Part shown: positions 49,891-59,284 of the stretch, piece by piece
Position numbering within the stretch: the stretch's first letter is position 1
How the letters are laid out: the number at the start of each line of letters is the position of its first letter
Source: Lysobacteraceae bacterium
GTDB taxonomy: Bacteria > Pseudomonadota > Gammaproteobacteria > Xanthomonadales > Xanthomonadaceae
Length of the DNA stretch: 64,000 nt
Direction: 5' to 3'
Assembly (NCBI GenBank): GCA_024508915.1
Contig: JANINR010000146.1
Coordinates: 1-64,000 of the forward strand
Notes under the pieces: model-generated
Seen by the model: the letters and a program-made list of their open reading frames with translations, nothing else
Told to the model about the DNA's origin: nothing
The model's database searches: none
Program-made: the position numbers and the translations under genes

Positions 49891-51243
49891 ATGATCCGGG
49901 CCGCCCGTCCCCCTCCCCCGGAACCGCGCTTGCTGCAGCTCCTGGTCGTCCTGGTCCTGATCCTGTGCAACGGCTTCTTCGCCATGTCGGAGATGGCCGT
50001 CCTCACCTCGCGCAAGAGCCGGTTGCGGCAGATGGCCGAGCGCAGCCGGCGCGCCCGCAAGGCCCTCTGGCTGGCCGAGCATCCGGAGGGGTTCCTGTCC
50101 GCGGTCCAGCTGTGGATCACCCTGCTGGGCCTGGTCGTGGGCTACTTCGGCGGCGAGTCGATGGGCGGCCGCCTGGCCGAGCCCTTGCGGGACATCGCAT
50201 GGCTCGCGCCCTACGCCGAGCACATCGGGTTCGTGGCCGGCTTCGTGGTGATGCTGTTCCTGTTCGGGCTGGTCGGCGAACTGGTGCCCAAGCGCATCGG
50301 CACCCTGCGCCCCGAGGTGATCGCGACGGCGGTCGCCTACCCGATGGACTTCTTCGCCAAGGTCGCGAAGCCGCTGGTGGTGCTGCTGGCCGCCTGCACC
50401 CGGCTGACGATGCGCCTGCTGGGGCTGCACGACACCAGCGGCGGCGCCGTCACCGAGGAGGAGATCCGCATGCTGGTGGCCGAAGGCCACGAGCAGGGCG
50501 TGCTCGACGCCGACGAGCGCAACATGATGCAGCGCGTGATGCGCCTCGGCGACCGCACCGCCGACAGCCTGATGACGCCGCGCGTGCGCATCGCCTGGCT
50601 CGACGCGGCCGCCAGCCTCGAGGAGAACCTGGCGGCGATGCGCGAGACGCCCTACTCGCGTTATCCCGTGTACCGCGGCAGCGACTCCGACGTGCTCGGC
50701 GTGCTCGAGGTGAAGACGCTGCTGGACGAGCTCGACCAGCGCACGCCCAACCTGTTCGCGAACCTGCGCCCGGCCGTGTACGTCTCGGAATCGACGCACG
50801 CGCTCAAGCTGCTCGAGATCTTCCGCGAGGAACAGCAGTCGCTGGCGCTCGTGGTGGACGAGTACGGCGACGTCGCCGGCATGGTGACGCTCAACGACCT
50901 GATGGGCGCGGTCATCGGCCGCGTGCAGTCCGGCGAGGGCCACGACGCCGAAGCCCTGGTGGTCGAGCGCGAGGACGGTTCGCTGCTGGTGGACGGCTCG
51001 CTGCCGGTGGACGACCTGCGCGAGCTGATCGGCGGGGGCGGCCTGCCGGAAGAGGACGAGCACGATTACCACACGGCCGCCGGCATGGTGATCGCGCGCT
51101 TCAGCCGCATCCCGAACGCCGGCGAGCACTTCGACTGGGCAGGCTGGCGCATCGAGGTGGTCGACCTGGACGGGCCGCGCATCGACAAGCTGCTGATGCA
51201 GCGCCTACCCGACCTCGAAGGCGGCGGCGACGCCGATGAGTGA
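49891..51243 (+). CDS. CNNM/CorC-type hemolysin family protein
   Basis: A 450-residue membrane protein: N-terminal DUF21/CNNM domain with about four transmembrane helices (residues 15-160), a CBS pair (about 215-335) and a C-terminal CorC/HlyC transporter-associated domain (about 355-440). The family exports or resists Mg/Co. The start is uncertain: ATG at 49891 lies inside a TATGAT -10-like box, and TTG at 49930 with a weak site also works and gives the tighter N-terminus LLQLLVVLVL. Confidence 0.9.
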   Translation: MIRAARPPPPEPRLLQLLVVLVLILCNGFFAMSEMAVLTSRKSRLRQMAERSRRARKALWLAEHPEGFLSAVQLWITLLGLVVGYFGGESMGGRLAEPLRDIAWLAPYAEHIGFVAGFVVMLFLFGLVGELVPKRIGTLRPEVIATAVAYPMDFFAKVAKPLVVLLAACTRLTMRLLGLHDTSGGAVTEEEIRMLVAEGHEQGVLDADERNMMQRVMRLGDRTADSLMTPRVRIAWLDAAASLEENLAAMRETPYSRYPVYRGSDSDVLGVLEVKTLLDELDQRTPNLFANLRPAVYVSESTHALKLLEIFREEQQSLALVVDEYGDVAGMVTLNDLMGAVIGRVQSGEGHDAEALVVEREDGSLLVDGSLPVDDLRELIGGGGLPEEDEHDYHTAAGMVIARFSRIPNAGEHFDWAGWRIEVVDLDGPRIDKLLMQRLPDLEGGGDADE

Positions 51244-51901
51244 CCGGCCCGGCGAAGGCCGCGGCCCCGCCCCCCGCGGCAGCGACGACGACGGCGACGA
51301 CGGCCGCAACCTGCGCGCCCTGCTCGACGCGCTGGTCGCCGGCGAGCCGGGCGACACGCTGCGGCTGCGCGACCTGCTGGCGGGACTCGGACGGCGCTCG
51401 TTCGGGATGCTGCTGTTCGTCGCGACGCTGCCCGCCTTCATCCCGATTCCCATCGGCGGCGCGATCAGCGGGCCGCTGGTGGTGCTGATCGGGCTGCAAC
51501 TGCTCGCCGGCCGGCGCGAGCCCTGGCTGCCGCGCTTCGCCGCCGAACGCGGCCCGCATCGCCACGCGCTGGCGCGCTTCGACCGCCTCGTCTCGCCATG
51601 GCTCGCGCGCCTGGAGCGCGTCGTGCGCCCGCGCCTGCCGGAACTGCTGCACCATCCTGCCGCCGCCGCGCTGACCGGGCTGCTGCTGGTGATGCTCGGC
51701 CTGCTGCTGTCGCTGCCGATCCCGTTCACCAACTACCTGTTCGGGATCCTGCTGCTCCTGTTCGCGCTGGCCTTGCTCGAGCGCGATGGCGCGCTCATGG
51801 CGGTCGCGTGGATCGCCGGCGGGGCCTGCGTGGGCGTGTTCGGCCTGCTGTCGGGCCACTTCGTCGCGATGGCCGCGCACGGCATCGACCTGCTGATCTA
51901 G
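51236..51901 (+). CDS. exoD: exopolysaccharide synthesis ExoD family protein
   Basis: A 221-residue ExoD-like membrane protein with a disordered acidic start (residues 1-25), conserved LLDALVAGEPGDTLRLRDLL and FGMLLFVATLPAFIPIPIG at about 60-78, and two to four C-terminal helices. The family is needed for exopolysaccharide production in Rhizobium, but its role is obscure. It overlaps the CNNM gene by 8 bp, so they are co-translated. Confidence 0.9.
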   Translation: MSDRPGEGRGPAPRGSDDDGDDGRNLRALLDALVAGEPGDTLRLRDLLAGLGRRSFGMLLFVATLPAFIPIPIGGAISGPLVVLIGLQLLAGRREPWLPRFAAERGPHRHALARFDRLVSPWLARLERVVRPRLPELLHHPAAAALTGLLLVMLGLLLSLPIPFTNYLFGILLLLFALALLERDGALMAVAWIAGGACVGVFGLLSGHFVAMAAHGIDLLI

Positions 51902-52326
51902 CCCGTTGCCCGGTCGGCCAAAGAAAAACCCGGCCCCATGGGGAGCCGGGTGTTTCCGAATGCCGGAATGTCGTACCGGCCCTGCCTTGTGTCCGCGTGG
52001 CTTCCGTGCCGCGGCATCCTGCCCATGCGTCCCTGCCCTGCTTCCCTGCCGCAGGCCGGCCTTCAATCGCGTTGAGGTGGTACCCCGAATGGCCGCCTCT
52101 CGACGGCCCGCGTCCATGCCTGTGTCCGGGCGTTCTCTCCGGACGCCTTCGGTGCGGCGGGCCGTCCCTGCGAGCCGCCGTTGCCCCCGCAGCGGCCGAG
52201 TGGGCGGCGCGTTGCGACATCGGTCACATTACCGGCGCGGTTTCGCCGCTGTCAAACGCCGGAAACGGTGACAAGCGGTGTAACCGTTTCCGACATGGCG
52301 CCGGCGCGCATCGGCGAATCGCGTCG
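51902..52326. other. 425-bp intergenic region before pilE
   Basis: No gene seen. A hairpin with T tails on both sides (51928-51951; A-run before, GTTT after) serves as terminator for exoD and for the opposing pil operon. A GGAAACGGT/ACCGTTTCC inverted repeat (52261-52291) with a 13-nt loop lies just past the pilE stop. The remaining 300 bp is plain GC-rich sequence in which I see nothing. Confidence 0.55.
51928..51951. terminator. bidirectional terminator between exoD and pilE
   Basis: ACCCGGC and GCCGGGT form the outer stem of a nested hairpin (CCCC-AT-GGGG inside). AAAGAAAAA precedes it and GTTT follows. Confidence 0.6.
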
Positions 52327-52737
52327 CTACCAGCAGGCGGCGACGTCGTTCGCGCCCTTCGTGCCCGTATTGTCGATCGAGAGCGTGCCGCACTTCGAAT
52401 CGTCCTGGGACGCGTTCGGCACGGCCTGGATCGTGAACGTGTCCGTGTCCGGCGTTCCGTCGAACGCCACGGCGTAATGGTCGGTGACGTCCGCGTCGCA
52501 ATCCGGGAGCACGGCGCCTTCATAGCTGAAGTTCTTGGTGTAGTAGCGCTCCATGAACTGGGCGCCGCTGGCCAGGCAGGCCTTGGCCGCGCCCCGCCGC
52601 GCCTTGACGGTCGCGAAGTCGTAGCTGGCGACCGCGATCGCGACGAGGATCGCCACGACGGTGACCGCCATCATCAACTCGATCAGGGTGAAGCCGGCCG
52701 CGTGCCTGCGGCCGGGGGCAACGGTCTTTCCACGCAT
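52327..52737 (-). CDS. pilE: type IV pilin protein PilE (minor pilin)
   Basis: A 136-residue pilin. Prepilin peptidase site G15-F16 in GFTLIELM, Glu at +5, followed by the hydrophobic assembly helix and a small globular head with a disulfide pair near the end (KCGTL ... VAAC). The ATG at 52737 leaves a normal 14-residue leader and lies 3 bp after the pilY1 stop; an upstream ATG would add 9 residues. Last gene of the fimT-pilV-pilW-pilX-pilY1-pilE operon, needed for priming pilus assembly. Confidence 0.93.
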   Translation of the reverse strand: MRGKTVAPGRRHAAGFTLIELMMAVTVVAILVAIAVASYDFATVKARRGAAKACLASGAQFMERYYTKNFSYEGAVLPDCDADVTDHYAVAFDGTPDTDTFTIQAVPNASQDDSKCGTLSIDNTGTKGANDVAACW

Positions 52738-52739
52738 CG

Positions 52740-55700
52740 TCAATCCCTCATGATTTCGCGCCACGAAATGCGGCGTGCAGACCCGCCCTGCGGATTCATC
52801 ACCACGGAACCCAGCGTACCCTTCGAACCGCCGACCACGAGCAGCTTGTCGATCAGCGTCGGCAGGGTCGGCATGCCCACGCCCAGGTCGATCGAGCCGA
52901 CGGGCACCACCGTGCCGTCGGCGGCGGTGACGACGTCGTCCCCGTCGACCTTGCCGTCGCCGTTGCTGTCGAAATACGCGCTGCCCAGGCTCGTGCCCGT
53001 GAACGGGTCGATCGCGTTGACGTAACCGGTGCCGCCCGCGTCGCAGGTGTTCTCCTGCGGCGGGATCATGCTCGCGAACAGCAGCACGGCGCCGCGGACG
53101 CGCGGATTGCTGACGACGCGCTCGCCTGCGGTCGGATTGTCGAGGTCGACGTACCAGCCGCGCTTCCCGGACGCGAGCGTGCTCGCGGACTCGAATCCGC
53201 GCACGTCGTTGCCGTCCTGCGTCTTCGCCACGATGATCGAGCGCTCGACCAGGTCGGTGCGGCCGCTGATCGCGCCTGCGTCGTCGATGAGGCCGTACAT
53301 CGACTGCACGTCGTCGTTGCTGACGTCCGCGGAGGTCATGAAGCTGCCGGTGCCGGCGAACACCCAGATCTTGGAGGTCGCGGGGTCGCGCGCGATGGCG
53401 AGGCCGGCCGTGATCGGCTGCGCCTTGCCGCCCGCGTCCTTGGCCGTGAAGAAGGGCGAGCCGGAGAACGCGATGTTCCAGGTGCTGCTGTCGGTCGCGT
53501 GCAGGTCGAACTTCCAGATGTTGCCCTTCAGGTCGCCCGCGTACACGTAGTCGACGTCGCCGTCGCCGTCCGTGTCCGCGCCGCGCGGCGCCGACAGGCC
53601 GTTGTCGCTGCCGATGCCGGTATCGAGCTGGCGGATGACGCTGCCGTCCGCGAGGTTGAGGATGAACAGCACCGCATGGCCGTTGGGGCTGTTGATGCCG
53701 TTGCTGACGATGGCGGCCTGGATCTTGTCGCCGTCGGCATCGAGGGCGTTCAACGTGACCACCAGCGGTTCGCCCAGCACCTGGCCCATGTCGTTGCCGA
53801 GCGCGCTGCCGGTCTTGTCCCAGAGGACGCTGGCTGCGGAGAACGCCGCCGGCGTGGTGACGTCCAGCGAATAGATGCCGCGCCCGCCGCGGCCGAGCGT
53901 GCCGAGCAGGTAGTTCTTGCCCGGCGTCTGGCTAGTGCTGGAGACGACCACCGGGCCGTCGACGAAATACTGGTGGTTCGGGCTGTACTGCGGGTCGCTG
54001 AGGTTGCCCAGCTGGCCGAAGTCCAGGCCGGCCGGCACGTAGGCGAACAGCTCGGCGCCGGTCAGCGCGTTGAAGCCGTGGAGCATGCCGTCGTTGGCGC
54101 CGACGTAGATCGTCTCGCTCTCCTTCACGTACATCGGCGAGGAGTTCGCGATGTCGCCGAGCAGCGAGTCGCGGTCGCGCAGTTTGCCACCGTTCGCGAT
54201 TTCCAGCGCGCGGGAACCGGAGAGGTACGCCGCGTTCTGGTCGCCGGTGGTGGCGCCGCCGCTGATGTCCGGGCGCGACGGCTTGGCCAGCGCGGTGGAC
54301 TGCGCCGACGTCGGGAACGTGGTGCCGTTGGTGCCGGACCAGGTGAAGACCTTGCGCGTCCCGTACGCCGGGATGTGCTGGGACGCCTTCCACGCGGCAT
54401 CCGGCACGCCGTCGCCGTCGGCGTCGACCGTCGAGATGCCGGCCGCGCTCACTTCGTACGCGGCGAGTTCGCCGGTCCACTTGCCCGACACGTAGCTCGC
54501 CTGGTACACGCGGGTGTCGGTCTGGAACGAGGTGCTGTTCGCGGTCACGTTGGACGCGGAGCCCAGGCGTTGCGCGACGGTGGCGAGCGCGTCGATCAGG
54601 CCCTGCACGAATTCGGCCGGGTTGGTCGCGGTGACGAAGTTGCCGTGGCCGTTGACGGAGGCGTGCCAGAGGTCGTCGATGCGGTCGAGGTCCTCGGTGT
54701 CGGTCGGATCCGGCCAGTTCTTGCTGCCGTTGGTGATCGACTGCAGGTCCGTCTTCGGGTTGAGGCGGCCCTGCTGGCCGATGGAGACGCCGAAGGTCAC
54801 CATGTGCTGCCAGAACGCGGGGTCCGCGGTCGATGTCGGCACGTCGTTGGCGAGCGCGGTGACGAGGTCGCGCTTCCAGAAGTAGTTGGCGACGTCGGCG
54901 AGCGTGTTGCCCTTCGAGAAAAGCGTGTTGCCCGACTTGAAGTTGTCCTTGTACGGCGTGACCGGCTTGTACTGCAGGCTGGACTTGCCGTCCTCGGAGA
55001 CGATCACGGCGCCATCGGTCGCGTCGGCGTCGCCGACGGCGCTGTAGCCCTGCGTACTGTTCCAGTAACCGTCGGTGGTGAGGATCGCGAAGTTCTGGCG
55101 GCAGCTCAGTTGCGAATCGCCCGTGCCCGGCCCCCATGGCCCGTTCGTCCCGGTGTCCTCGAAGTAGCGTCCCGCGCGCTGCAACGCGCCCTGCAGGGGC
55201 GTGCCGTTGTAGCCGCGCGCGCCCTGCAGCTGGGTGAACCAGTTGCTGCGGTTGGTGCCGCGGAACAGGCCGCCGTCCGAGCCGACCGGCACCTTGTACG
55301 CCGGGCTCGCGGAGGTCGAGACCGAACTGGTGAAGTAGCCGGAAGTCGTGCTGTCGCGGTTCCAGATGGAGTCGTAGCCGACGCGGATGCTGGAGCCGAG
55401 CTGGCCGAAGGCCTCGCTGGCGCCGGATTTCGCGACCTTGATGCGGCTGCGATGGTAGGAGAACCAGGTCGCGTAGTTGGTCTGCTCGTCGGCCTCGGAC
55501 CGGCCGGTCGGCGTGGTGAAGCTGCAGTTGCGCCAGCCGTTGCCGGACGTGCTCGTGCTGCAGCCGGCGTTGGCGACGCCGGTGCGCGTGTCGGTGCCCG
55601 AGATCGAGGCGGTGATCGAGACGTTGCTGTAGTTGCTGGCGGCGAGCAGCCGGATCTCGTAGGTGCCGGCCGCGGGCGAGTTCTTGGAGCAGCTGCGGTT

Positions 55701-56498
55701 GTTGCCGTTCTGGGTGTTGGAGCATTGCAGCGAGCCGCCGCGGTACACGTAGATGTCGGAATCGCCCGAGCCGCCGGAAGTGGCGACCTGGAGGGTGTCG
55801 ACGCCGGAGGGGACGTCCACGGTCCAGCTCAGGTAGTTCGGGCTGTCGTTCGTCCGGCGCGCGAGCCCGGAGGCCGACAGCAGGGTCGCGTCCAGCGACA
55901 GCGGGCCCAGGTATTCGCTTCGCACCACGCGAGGCCCCGACACGCCGTCCCCCGAGACCTCCATGATCTGGTAGCGGTAGAAGTTGCTGGAACTCGTGTA
56001 GTTGGTGGCGCCGGCCTTGGGCACGTAGAACGTCTGCGTGCCACCGCAGACCTGGCGGTTGTTGCTGCCGTTGCGATCCACGTTGCGGCAGCTGGAGCTG
56101 TCGGACAGGTCGATGGTGCCGCTGGCAAGGCTCAGGTCGGCGTAGGCGGAGGTGAACGAGGTGCCGCCCGTCATGCGCGATCCGCTCGCCCCCATCCACG
56201 GGAGGTAGTTCTGCGCGGGGTTGTAGTAGATGGTGTTGTTGACGTACGACTTGTCGCTGACCGTGTCGGCGAGGCCGCTGCTCGACTCGTCGTCGGGCAT
56301 CTTCTCGAACACCATCGAGCCCGAATCGTCGAGGATGAACATGACGTTGGCGGGCGGATACGCGGTACCGGTCTGCAGCGGCAGGTTCGGGATCGTCACC
56401 GCGTGGACCGGGGCGCCGGCCAGCGTGGCGAGGAAGGTCGCCATGAACGGCAACAGGCGCTGGAAGCGCGTGGGCGGTCGGTTCGTTCGCTTGTTCAT
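52740..56498 (-). CDS. pilY1: type IV pilus tip adhesin/assembly protein PilY1
   Basis: A 1252-residue secreted PilY1. Signal peptide ends at HA-V (residue 33). A von Willebrand A-like N-terminal region has the MIDAS motif DDSGSM (57-62). A pre-peptidase C-terminal (PPC)-like beta domain (GVDTLQVATSGGSGDSDIYVY to ASNYSNVSITASIS) sits inside the N-terminal half. The C-terminal eight-bladed beta-propeller carries the Ca-binding loop DTDGDGDVDYVYAGDL and an upstream DNNDGML-like loop (VGANDGMLHGFNALTG). The ATG at 56498 has a GAGG site; an ATG at 56513 overlaps pilX as ATGA and would add five residues. Confidence 0.94.
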   Translation of the reverse strand: MNKRTNRPPTRFQRLLPFMATFLATLAGAPVHAVTIPNLPLQTGTAYPPANVMFILDDSGSMVFEKMPDDESSSGLADTVSDKSYVNNTIYYNPAQNYLPWMGASGSRMTGGTSFTSAYADLSLASGTIDLSDSSSCRNVDRNGSNNRQVCGGTQTFYVPKAGATNYTSSSNFYRYQIMEVSGDGVSGPRVVRSEYLGPLSLDATLLSASGLARRTNDSPNYLSWTVDVPSGVDTLQVATSGGSGDSDIYVYRGGSLQCSNTQNGNNRSCSKNSPAAGTYEIRLLAASNYSNVSITASISGTDTRTGVANAGCSTSTSGNGWRNCSFTTPTGRSEADEQTNYATWFSYHRSRIKVAKSGASEAFGQLGSSIRVGYDSIWNRDSTTSGYFTSSVSTSASPAYKVPVGSDGGLFRGTNRSNWFTQLQGARGYNGTPLQGALQRAGRYFEDTGTNGPWGPGTGDSQLSCRQNFAILTTDGYWNSTQGYSAVGDADATDGAVIVSEDGKSSLQYKPVTPYKDNFKSGNTLFSKGNTLADVANYFWKRDLVTALANDVPTSTADPAFWQHMVTFGVSIGQQGRLNPKTDLQSITNGSKNWPDPTDTEDLDRIDDLWHASVNGHGNFVTATNPAEFVQGLIDALATVAQRLGSASNVTANSTSFQTDTRVYQASYVSGKWTGELAAYEVSAAGISTVDADGDGVPDAAWKASQHIPAYGTRKVFTWSGTNGTTFPTSAQSTALAKPSRPDISGGATTGDQNAAYLSGSRALEIANGGKLRDRDSLLGDIANSSPMYVKESETIYVGANDGMLHGFNALTGAELFAYVPAGLDFGQLGNLSDPQYSPNHQYFVDGPVVVSSTSQTPGKNYLLGTLGRGGRGIYSLDVTTPAAFSAASVLWDKTGSALGNDMGQVLGEPLVVTLNALDADGDKIQAAIVSNGINSPNGHAVLFILNLADGSVIRQLDTGIGSDNGLSAPRGADTDGDGDVDYVYAGDLKGNIWKFDLHATDSSTWNIAFSGSPFFTAKDAGGKAQPITAGLAIARDPATSKIWVFAGTGSFMTSADVSNDDVQSMYGLIDDAGAISGRTDLVERSIIVAKTQDGNDVRGFESASTLASGKRGWYVDLDNPTAGERVVSNPRVRGAVLLFASMIPPQENTCDAGGTGYVNAIDPFTGTSLGSAYFDSNGDGKVDGDDVVTAADGTVVPVGSIDLGVGMPTLPTLIDKLLVVGGSKGTLGSVVMNPQGGSARRISWREIMRD

Positions 56499-56509
56499 GG
56501 CGGCTCGCC

Positions 56510-57103
56510 TCATGGCACCACGTAGGTCGACTGCAGGGTCACGTCGGCCCGGTCGGCCGCGGAACTCCTGGCGGTGATGCGGTAGATCGTCTCGTCGCCC
56601 GTGCACGTCGCATCGGGCGACACGTCGAGGTCGGTGGTGCAACTGCCGGTCGCGGGCAGGCCGGTCTGCAGCAGTTCCACCATGTACCTGGGCTGGCCCC
56701 CGACGTTCTCGACCGCGGTCGCGGCCTCGCGTGAATTCGCCTCCCAGTCGTCGTCGCCCCAGCGCGCGTTGTCCGCGGCGACGGTGGGATCCGGGACGCC
56801 GCAATAGCCCTGCCATTCGTCGCTGCCGCAGGTGCCGGCCGCGGGGAAGCCCGCCTTGTTGCGGGGATTTTCCGCCGCCTCGGCCTCGCCCTCGCGCAGC
56901 GCCGCTTCGGCGGCCTGGAAGGCCAGGCTGCGATCGGTGACGCTGGCGCTCATCCGCTGCTCGAGCACGGTGCCGCGCATCGCCGCGAGGGCGAGCAGCG
57001 TGATCACCACGAGGAGCACCAGCACGACCGCCAGCGCGACACCCCGCTGCGTGCGCATCGGGGTCGGGCGCGCCCGGCGGGGAAGCGGGAGAAGAAGGCT
57101 CAT
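56510..57103 (-). CDS. pilX: type IV pilus minor assembly protein PilX
   Basis: A 197-residue PilX: N-terminal helix RGVALAVVLVLLVVITLLAL preceded by a short basic leader, no Glu at +5, which is normal for this family. The acidic stretch EGEAEAAENPRN follows and the C-terminal domain holds Cys pairs (C92/C99, C157/C167 region). It starts with an ATGA overlap on the pilW stop and ends with one on pilY1, so it is tightly coupled. Confidence 0.9.
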   Translation of the reverse strand: MSLLLPLPRRARPTPMRTQRGVALAVVLVLLVVITLLALAAMRGTVLEQRMSASVTDRSLAFQAAEAALREGEAEAAENPRNKAGFPAAGTCGSDEWQGYCGVPDPTVAADNARWGDDDWEANSREAATAVENVGGQPRYMVELLQTGLPATGSCTTDLDVSPDATCTGDETIYRITARSSAADRADVTLQSTYVVP

Positions 57104-58113
57104 AGCGCGCGATTCCTCACAGTGACCACGTGCTCCAGCGTCCTTTCGATCGGATCGCCGTCCACCCGGTCGGTGCCCGACATCCGGAGCTGGATCCGCA
57201 CGGCCACCACCTTGCTCCAGTCCGCGACGGATGCCGCGGCCACGTAACTGTCGCCGCCGTCGACCAGGTACGCGAGGTCGAGCCCAGTGGCGTCGGCGAC
57301 GATCTCGTCCTCGGCCAGCGACAACGCCCCGGCCGTGTTGACCAGGCGGGTGCGGAACAGCGACTTGCCGCCCCGGGCGTTGTCGCCGATGTACCAGCGC
57401 ACCGGCTGCACGACCGACACGAGCCCGTTCTTCTGCGGCACCTGCGGCGGCAAGGGGATGAAGATATTCGGGTCGGACATGCTGTTGCCCGGCGATCCGG
57501 TCTCGGAGATGTTGATGGTGGTGCCGGACGCGCTGGTGGCCTGGAAGATCGCGCCTTCGGGGCTGCGCTTGTCTTCAGTCGTCGCGTCGTAGTAGCCGAA
57601 GTCGCAGACCATCAGCAGGTCGCCGGCCGCGATGCCGTCGACGTTGTTGACTGCCAGGTCCAGCGGCAGGCTGCCGTCGGCGGGCGTCGCGGTGACCACG
57701 GTGGGGATGACCGCGGGCGGCAGGGCCGCGATCAGCTGCAGGGCATCACCGTCGGCGTTGGAGTAGCCCAGGAAACTGGTGTTGGCCCACTCTTCAGTTG
57801 GATTGGCGCCGGCGCCGTGCGCAGTCCACCACTCGGTGGAGTCGACGATGTTGTTCAGGTCCGTCTCGTTCGAACACGGGATCATGCCGGCCGCGCGGAT
57901 GTCGCGGGCCATGAATTCGAACGCGGTGCGGGCGTTCTCCTGCAGGCGCCCGATGCTTTCGGTGGCCAGGTAGGTCTGGCGGTTGCTCAGGAACACGGCC
58001 ATCGCCGCGCCCGCGACGATCAGCCCGAGCACGAGCGAGACCATCAGCTCCACGAGGGTCACGCCGCGCGCGGCGCCGCGGGCCGGGCCGGCCTGTCGGA
58101 TGCGCGCGCTCAT
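57100..58113 (-). CDS. pilW: type IV pilus minor pilin PilW
   Basis: A 337-residue PilW with prepilin site G17-V18 (GVTLVELMV, Glu at +5) and a long C-terminal beta domain that carries RDIRAAGMIPC, typical of PilW. The ATG at 58113 overlaps the pilV stop as ATGA; the longer frame upstream is a shadow. Part of the minor-pilin priming complex with PilV, PilX and FimT. Confidence 0.92.
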   Translation of the reverse strand: MSARIRQAGPARGAARGVTLVELMVSLVLGLIVAGAAMAVFLSNRQTYLATESIGRLQENARTAFEFMARDIRAAGMIPCSNETDLNNIVDSTEWWTAHGAGANPTEEWANTSFLGYSNADGDALQLIAALPPAVIPTVVTATPADGSLPLDLAVNNVDGIAAGDLLMVCDFGYYDATTEDKRSPEGAIFQATSASGTTINISETGSPGNSMSDPNIFIPLPPQVPQKNGLVSVVQPVRWYIGDNARGGKSLFRTRLVNTAGALSLAEDEIVADATGLDLAYLVDGGDSYVAAASVADWSKVVAVRIQLRMSGTDRVDGDPIERTLEHVVTVRNRAL

Positions 58114-58568
58114 AGCCGGGTCACCGTTTCCATCTTCTCGGTGGCCTCGCCGCCGGCTCGGGTGTCGTCCCATTGCACGATGATCTTGCAGGTCTCGCCG
58201 CCGCAACCGACGATCTGGCCGCAGGCCGTCGGCCCCATCCCTGCGTGGATCGCGTTGATCCAGTCGCGCTGGTCGCGGGTGACGAGGTTGGTGCCGGTCG
58301 GCGCGTTGCAGGTCATCGCCGCCAGGTCGTAGCCGCCGTTGGCGGCCACCTGGTAGTTCGCGCGCATCCGCTCGAGGATGGCGTAGGTCGCGATCGCCGC
58401 GTCGCTGCGTTCCGACGCGCTCTGGCTGTTGCGCAGCGTCGTCGCCTGCATCGCGGCGATGCCGAGCAGGCCGAACGCCAGGATCGCGACCGCGACCAGG
58501 ACCTCGATCAGTCCCACGCCCGCGGCGGCGCGGGCACGGGGACCATGCGTGTCAGCTGCAAGCCGCAT
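58110..58568 (-). CDS. pilV: type IV pilus modification protein PilV
   Basis: A 152-residue minor pilin with cleavage site G17-V18 (GVGLIEVLVA, Glu at +5) and a C-terminal domain with the Cys motif CGGETCKIIVQWDD. It overlaps fimT by 17 bp and pilW by 4 bp. Confidence 0.9.
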   Translation of the reverse strand: MRLAADTHGPRARAAAGVGLIEVLVAVAILAFGLLGIAAMQATTLRNSQSASERSDAAIATYAILERMRANYQVAANGGYDLAAMTCNAPTGTNLVTRDQRDWINAIHAGMGPTACGQIVGCGGETCKIIVQWDDTRAGGEATEKMETVTRL

Positions 58569-59103
58569 CGTGCGTCTCCGGGGTGCGGACCATGGTGCCG
58601 CCGGTGGTGATCTCCAGGCAGCGCACGTTGGTCGTGGGCCGCGTCGTGTCGATGCGCAACCGGACGCGGCCCGCGGTCACGAGCGTGCCCGCGCTGTCGC
58701 GCGCCAGGCCGTCGGATCGGTAGGAGACGAACGTGTCGCCGCCGATCTCAAGGTTGCCGGGCAGGCTGGCGTTGCGGAGCAGCGTGTCGCCGACCTTGTC
58801 GAAGTCGCCGTCGGCATTCGCATCCACGAAAGTGATGAAGCCGTCGATGTCCGCGGTGGCGCAGGTCGCATCGATGCCGGCGTTGGCGTTGGCGCTGGCA
58901 CAGACGGCCACGCGCCGGTTGCGGCGGATCGCTTCCATCCGCGCGGTCTGCAGGCTCGCCACCAGCTCGTTGGCGGCGCCGGCGAGGCGGTTGCCGTTGA
59001 CCAGCGACTGGAACCCGGGCACCGCCGCGGCCACGACGATGGCGGCCACGGCCAGCGTGACCATCAATTCCACCATCGTGAATCCGCGCGCTCGCGCCCG
59101 CAT
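58552..59103 (-). CDS. fimT: GspH/FimT family minor pilin
   Basis: A 183-residue pseudopilin, first gene of the operon. Cleavage site G7-F8 in GFTMVELM, the assembly helix, and GspH-like RRNRRVAVCASANANAGIDA and DGLARDSAGTLV. The ATG at 59103 gives a normal short leader; an upstream extension to 59220 is open but without support. It precedes pilV with an overlap. Confidence 0.9.
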   Translation of the reverse strand: MRARARGFTMVELMVTLAVAAIVVAAAVPGFQSLVNGNRLAGAANELVASLQTARMEAIRRNRRVAVCASANANAGIDATCATADIDGFITFVDANADGDFDKVGDTLLRNASLPGNLEIGGDTFVSYRSDGLARDSAGTLVTAGRVRLRIDTTRPTTNVRCLEITTGGTMVRTPETHDAACS

Positions 59104-59197
59104 GGCGTTCCTCCCCGTCCGTGGCCCAATGTCGGCCGGCGACACCCCCTCGGGCAAGCCCGTCGGCGACGAACGGCGCGTCGGACGGGACAGGCGC

Positions 59198-59220
59198 GTC
59201 ACGGGCGTGACGCCCGTCAC
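59198..59220. promoter_or_regulatory. interlaced palindromes before the pil operon
   Basis: GTCACGGGCGTGACGCCCGTCAC reads as GTCAC direct ends with two overlapping palindromes, GTCACG-GG-CGTGAC and GGGCGTGACGCCC. It lies 95 bp upstream of fimT, between ppnN and the operon, and could be an operator or a terminator; there is no T tract. Confidence 0.35.
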
Positions 59221-59284
59221 GTCGCCGGCGCGGCGCCAAGGGGGCGCGAACGCGGAGGTCAGCCGGGCATCGACCGGCCCGGCG

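Noticed and set aside
53499..56525. A 1008-codon open frame on the plus strand over pilY1
   Set aside because: Antisense of pilY1, which has full domain support; the plus-strand protein has no structure or signal.
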